This document shows positions 5,314 to 7,343 of a stretch of DNA of 7,343 nucleotides, piece by piece (the first letter of the stretch is position 1; each line of letters opens with the position of its first letter). A program made the translations under genes and the position numbers. Source of the stretch: DASUXY01 sp035301985 (GTDB taxonomy: Bacteria; Bacillota; Bacilli; Bacillales; Amphibacillaceae); assembly GCA_035301985.1 (NCBI GenBank), contig DATGTE010000025.1:1-7343 (forward strand), given 5' to 3'. The notes under the pieces were generated by a model. The model did no database searches and was not told the origin of the DNA. It saw only the letters and a program-made list of their open reading frames with translations.

Positions 5314-7155
5314 CTAATCTTGTAAAGTTGGTTTGTTTTTTAATCGGTCTAGCTTTCTATATAGTGTATTACGTCCGATTCCTAGGATTTGTGCTGTTTT
5401 CGTTATATTCCCTCCTGTTTGTTTCATCGTTTGTAAAATGAGTTTATTTTCCGTATCTTGTAATAACGATCCTGTTCTTTTCATCTGTTGAGCATCCGTC
5501 AAAATGTAATCTGGAAATGAATGAACATCGATCAAATGATTCGTTGATGAAAATGCAGCTTCTCGAATGGCGCTCATAAGCTGACGGACATTACCTGGCC
5601 ACGTATATTCCTCAATAAATTGTTCAGCATTTGTTGAAAAAGAAAGCGTTTGTTTATGCAACTCTTTTTCGACTTGTTTCAAAATCATTTTCGCAAATGG
5701 CAGACGGTCTTGTCGGTTTCTTAGGGCGGGAAGATGCACGTGGATCCCTTGTAACCGGTAAAATAAATCAGCTCGGAATGTCCCGTTTTGAACTTTTTCC
5801 CATAGGTCGGTATGTGTCGCGGTAATGATTCGTACATCTACTGGAATGGATGTTGTACCCCCTATTCTCATGATGTGATAATCTTGTAACACGCGTAATA
5901 AAGAAATCTGGATATCCATTGGTAACTCGGCAATTTCATCTAAAAAAAGGGTCCCACCGTCAGCTTGTTCGAATACACCAGGCTGTCCGGAACGTTTAGC
6001 TCCGGTAAAGGCCCCGCCTTCATAACCGAACAGTTCACTTTCAGCTAAGCTTTTAGTTATTCCTCCACAGTTCAGAGCAATGAACGGTTTTGCAGAACGG
6101 GGACTAGCTTCGTGAATAGCTTGACTAACCATTTCTTTGCCTGTGCCTGTTTCTCCTGTAATCATAACGGTATAAGGGGTTTGAGCTGCCTTTCGAGCGG
6201 TGGCTAATGCTTGATTAAATAATTCATCTTCTCCATAGATGTGAGCAAATGGATCATGTGAACATTGGTTCATTGTAGGTATCTGTTTCTTGTTCGTTGA
6301 TCGGTCGGTTACAAAAATTTTTGGGGGAATCGTGTTCAGTATGATGGAAGCGGATAATTGCTTTTCTTCGCTCCCTTTCATATGCAGAGGGATCGATTGA
6401 GTTGTCGTCTGTTGATGTTGAAATAACGGCTCGGTATTGGAAAATAGCTCTTCAAGGTAAATAGCCTTATCGATTATATTTTCTAATAGAAGAAGCTCGC
6501 GTGCCTCACGGTTGGTTCCGATAATTTGCCCATGTTGGTCTACCGCAAGTAATGCTTCATCATGTTTAGATGGTTGAGTAGATAAAGATAGGATCATTTG
6601 TGGATTTCGCTGTTGAATAAGTAGCCGATCCTCTATATTTCTAGCGATTGTATCGACCATTCCTAGCATAGAAGGATGGTATAAATGCTCGTGACCACTG
6701 CTATTAAGAACCGCTCGTAAATTTCCATGTGGATCAAAAATCGGTGAACCGACACAATATAACATATGGTGAGATGATAAATAGTGATCTTTTCCGATGA
6801 CAGCTAAGGGTCTTTTCTCAATTGCAACCGTCCCCGCTGAATTTGTACCACGAATTTCCTCAGACCAATCGGCACCGTTTCGTAAATAAATTTTTTCTGT
6901 TTCTTGTAAAAATGAAGGATCTCCACGGCTTTCGAGTATTAGACCGGAAGAATTGGAAATCGCTACAATCGATCCCGCTGATTTTAATGAGTATGCGAAT
7001 GGATCAATCATCGGGCGAATAAGCTGTAATAAGTCTTCTTGATGCTCGATATACTCTTTAAGTTCATGAGCTTGCAGGATCGCTTCTTTTGCCTTAGCAA
7101 GATTAGCATTATACCGTTTACTACGTTCCCATGACTGTGATAAGTTAGGGTGCAT
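5314..7155 (-). CDS. Sigma-54-dependent transcriptional activator (GAF, AAA+, Fis HTH; AcoR-like)
   Basis: An enhancer-binding protein that remodels sigma-54 RNA polymerase by ATP hydrolysis. Residues are numbered from the ATG at 7155 (613 aa). The N-terminal start LSQSWERS (4-11) and GAF domain, with RGTNSAGTVAIEKRPLAVIG (102-121), are typical of the AcoR group and should sense a small ligand. A PAS-like stretch follows (about 200-285). The AAA+ core is complete: Walker A GETGTGKE (334-341), the sigma-54 contact loop GAFTGA (381-386), Walker B GGTLFLDEI (400-408), FRADLFYRL (460-468) and WPGNVRQL (519-526). The C-terminal Fis-type helix-turn-helix is GGNITKTAQILGIGRNTLYR (581-600). With an intact GAFTGA, it should activate sigma-54 promoters, two of which flank it. 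An in-frame ATG at 7173 would add six residues but lacks a ribosome binding site. Its own expression appears to be from a sigma-A promoter. The inducer is unknown. Confidence 0.94.
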   Translation of the reverse strand: MHPNLSQSWERSKRYNANLAKAKEAILQAHELKEYIEHQEDLLQLIRPMIDPFAYSLKSAGSIVAISNSSGLILESRGDPSFLQETEKIYLRNGADWSEEIRGTNSAGTVAIEKRPLAVIGKDHYLSSHHMLYCVGSPIFDPHGNLRAVLNSSGHEHLYHPSMLGMVDTIARNIEDRLLIQQRNPQMILSLSTQPSKHDEALLAVDQHGQIIGTNREARELLLLENIIDKAIYLEELFSNTEPLFQHQQTTTQSIPLHMKGSEEKQLSASIILNTIPPKIFVTDRSTNKKQIPTMNQCSHDPFAHIYGEDELFNQALATARKAAQTPYTVMITGETGTGKEMVSQAIHEASPRSAKPFIALNCGGITKSLAESELFGYEGGAFTGAKRSGQPGVFEQADGGTLFLDEIAELPMDIQISLLRVLQDYHIMRIGGTTSIPVDVRIITATHTDLWEKVQNGTFRADLFYRLQGIHVHLPALRNRQDRLPFAKMILKQVEKELHKQTLSFSTNAEQFIEEYTWPGNVRQLMSAIREAAFSSTNHLIDVHSFPDYILTDAQQMKRTGSLLQDTENKLILQTMKQTGGNITKTAQILGIGRNTLYRKLDRLKNKPTLQD

Positions 7156-7166
7156 CGCCTTTCGTT

Positions 7167-7171
7167 CCTCC
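7167..7171 (-). promoter_or_regulatory. Ribosome binding site favouring the shorter activator start
   Basis: On the minus strand GGAGG directly follows the first two bases of the upstream ATG (7173). It lies 11 bases before the ATG at 7155. The spacing is long but usable, whereas nothing purine-rich precedes the 7173 ATG (GATAAATAATTC). The protein also begins at its conserved region more naturally from 7155. Confidence 0.55.
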
Positions 7172-7202
7172 ATGAATTATTTATCAATTCGGATTTTAGT
7201 TC

Positions 7203-7231
7203 ATTTTAGCATTTATTTACTGTATATTCAA
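7203..7231 (-). promoter_or_regulatory. Sigma-A promoter of the activator gene
   Basis: On the minus strand TTGAAT (7231-7226), 17 bases, TAAAAT (7208-7203), with a TG two bases before the -10 box giving an extended -10. The start site would be near 7196, about 40 bases before the ATG at 7155. The activator sites at 7257-7290 lie upstream, so autoregulation is possible. Confidence 0.65.
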
Positions 7232-7256
7232 TCGATTGTGCCAATTTAGAAACAAC

Positions 7257-7273
7257 TGTTCCACTTTTGAACA
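7257..7273 (+). promoter_or_regulatory. Probable upstream activator site for the right-hand sigma-54 promoter
   Basis: TGTTCCACTTTTGAACA is an imperfect palindrome with arms CTGTTC (7256-7261) and GAACAG (7269-7274). It starts 57 bases before the -24 box at 7314, one base off the arrangement at the aminotransferase promoter. A further half-site, TGGAACAG (7283-7290), is the exact reverse complement of CTGTTCCA (7256-7263) and may extend binding. Confidence 0.68.
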
Positions 7274-7313
7274 GCAGTTTCATGGAACAGGCATCAACGA
7301 AGGCGCTTACAAT

Positions 7314-7329
7314 TGGCATGAAAATTGCA
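7314..7329 (+). promoter_or_regulatory. Sigma-54 (-24/-12) promoter reading out of the window to the right
   Basis: TGGCAT (7314-7319), 5 bases, TTGCA (7325-7329) differs from consensus at one base and has the invariant GG-N10-GC spacing. Transcription should start near 7340, within the last bases of the window. The controlled gene lies to the right and is not visible. The purine-rich AAAGAGGTG at 7335-7343 sits at the start site itself. Confidence 0.82.
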
Positions 7330-7343
7330 TCATTAAAGAGGTG

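Noticed and set aside
7228..7244. Minus-strand TTGGCACAATCGATTG as a sigma-54 promoter for the activator gene
   Set aside because: The -24 half is perfect but the -12 position reads ATTGA with no GC at the right spacing. It also overlaps a better sigma-A promoter.
1..7343. CRISPR arrays, tRNA or rRNA genes, toxin-antitoxin pairs, phage genes
   Set aside because: I looked for regular direct repeats, cloverleaf-like sequences and typical small gene pairs and saw none.

Overview
The window looks like chromosomal DNA of an AT-rich Firmicute, most likely a member of the Bacillaceae. Support for this comes from strong AAAGGAGG-type ribosome binding sites, a SAM-I (S-box) riboswitch with an intrinsic terminator, consensus sigma-A promoters with 17-base spacers, and protein sequences of Bacillus type. 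The genus cannot be told from the sequence. There are four full-length genes, none visibly broken, plus an unusually rich set of regulatory sites.

Left part (1-3071, + strand). An APC-superfamily permease very similar to the enterobacterial putrescine importers PlaP/PuuP (32-1393) is followed by about 230 bases with no convincing gene. A consensus sigma-A promoter (1626-1654), a SAM-I riboswitch aptamer (1687-1794) and its terminator (1808-1839) come next. They control an acyl-CoA-dehydrogenase-superfamily flavoprotein (1881-3071), which should therefore be made when S-adenosylmethionine is scarce. That suggests a sulfur-related role rather than fatty-acid beta-oxidation.

Middle (3072-3352). 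The convergent gap between the flavoprotein and the aminotransferase holds several inverted repeats but no gene and no canonical terminator.

Right part (3353-7343). A class III PLP aminotransferase (- strand) and a GAF/AAA+/Fis-type sigma-54 activator (- strand) form a regulatory unit. The activator gene has its own sigma-A promoter and a strong terminator. Two near-consensus sigma-54 (-24/-12) promoters lie at its two ends. One reads leftwards to the aminotransferase; the other reads rightwards out of the window to an unseen gene. Each has a 17-bp imperfect palindrome of the form TGTTCCA-N6-AACA beginning 57-58 bases upstream of its -24 box, matching at 13 of 17 positions. This is good internal evidence that both promoters answer to one activator, most simply the one encoded between them. 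The aminotransferase mRNA would have a leader of about 270 nt carrying a 16-codon ORF with a strong Shine-Dalgarno and several perfect inverted repeats.

Taken together, a sigma-54-controlled amine catabolic unit is likely: amine or omega-amino acid to aldehyde via the aminotransferase, with the next step perhaps encoded to the right. The amine is not determined by the sequence. The permease suggests putrescine or a related amine; the aminotransferase also resembles taurine/beta-alanine-type enzymes.
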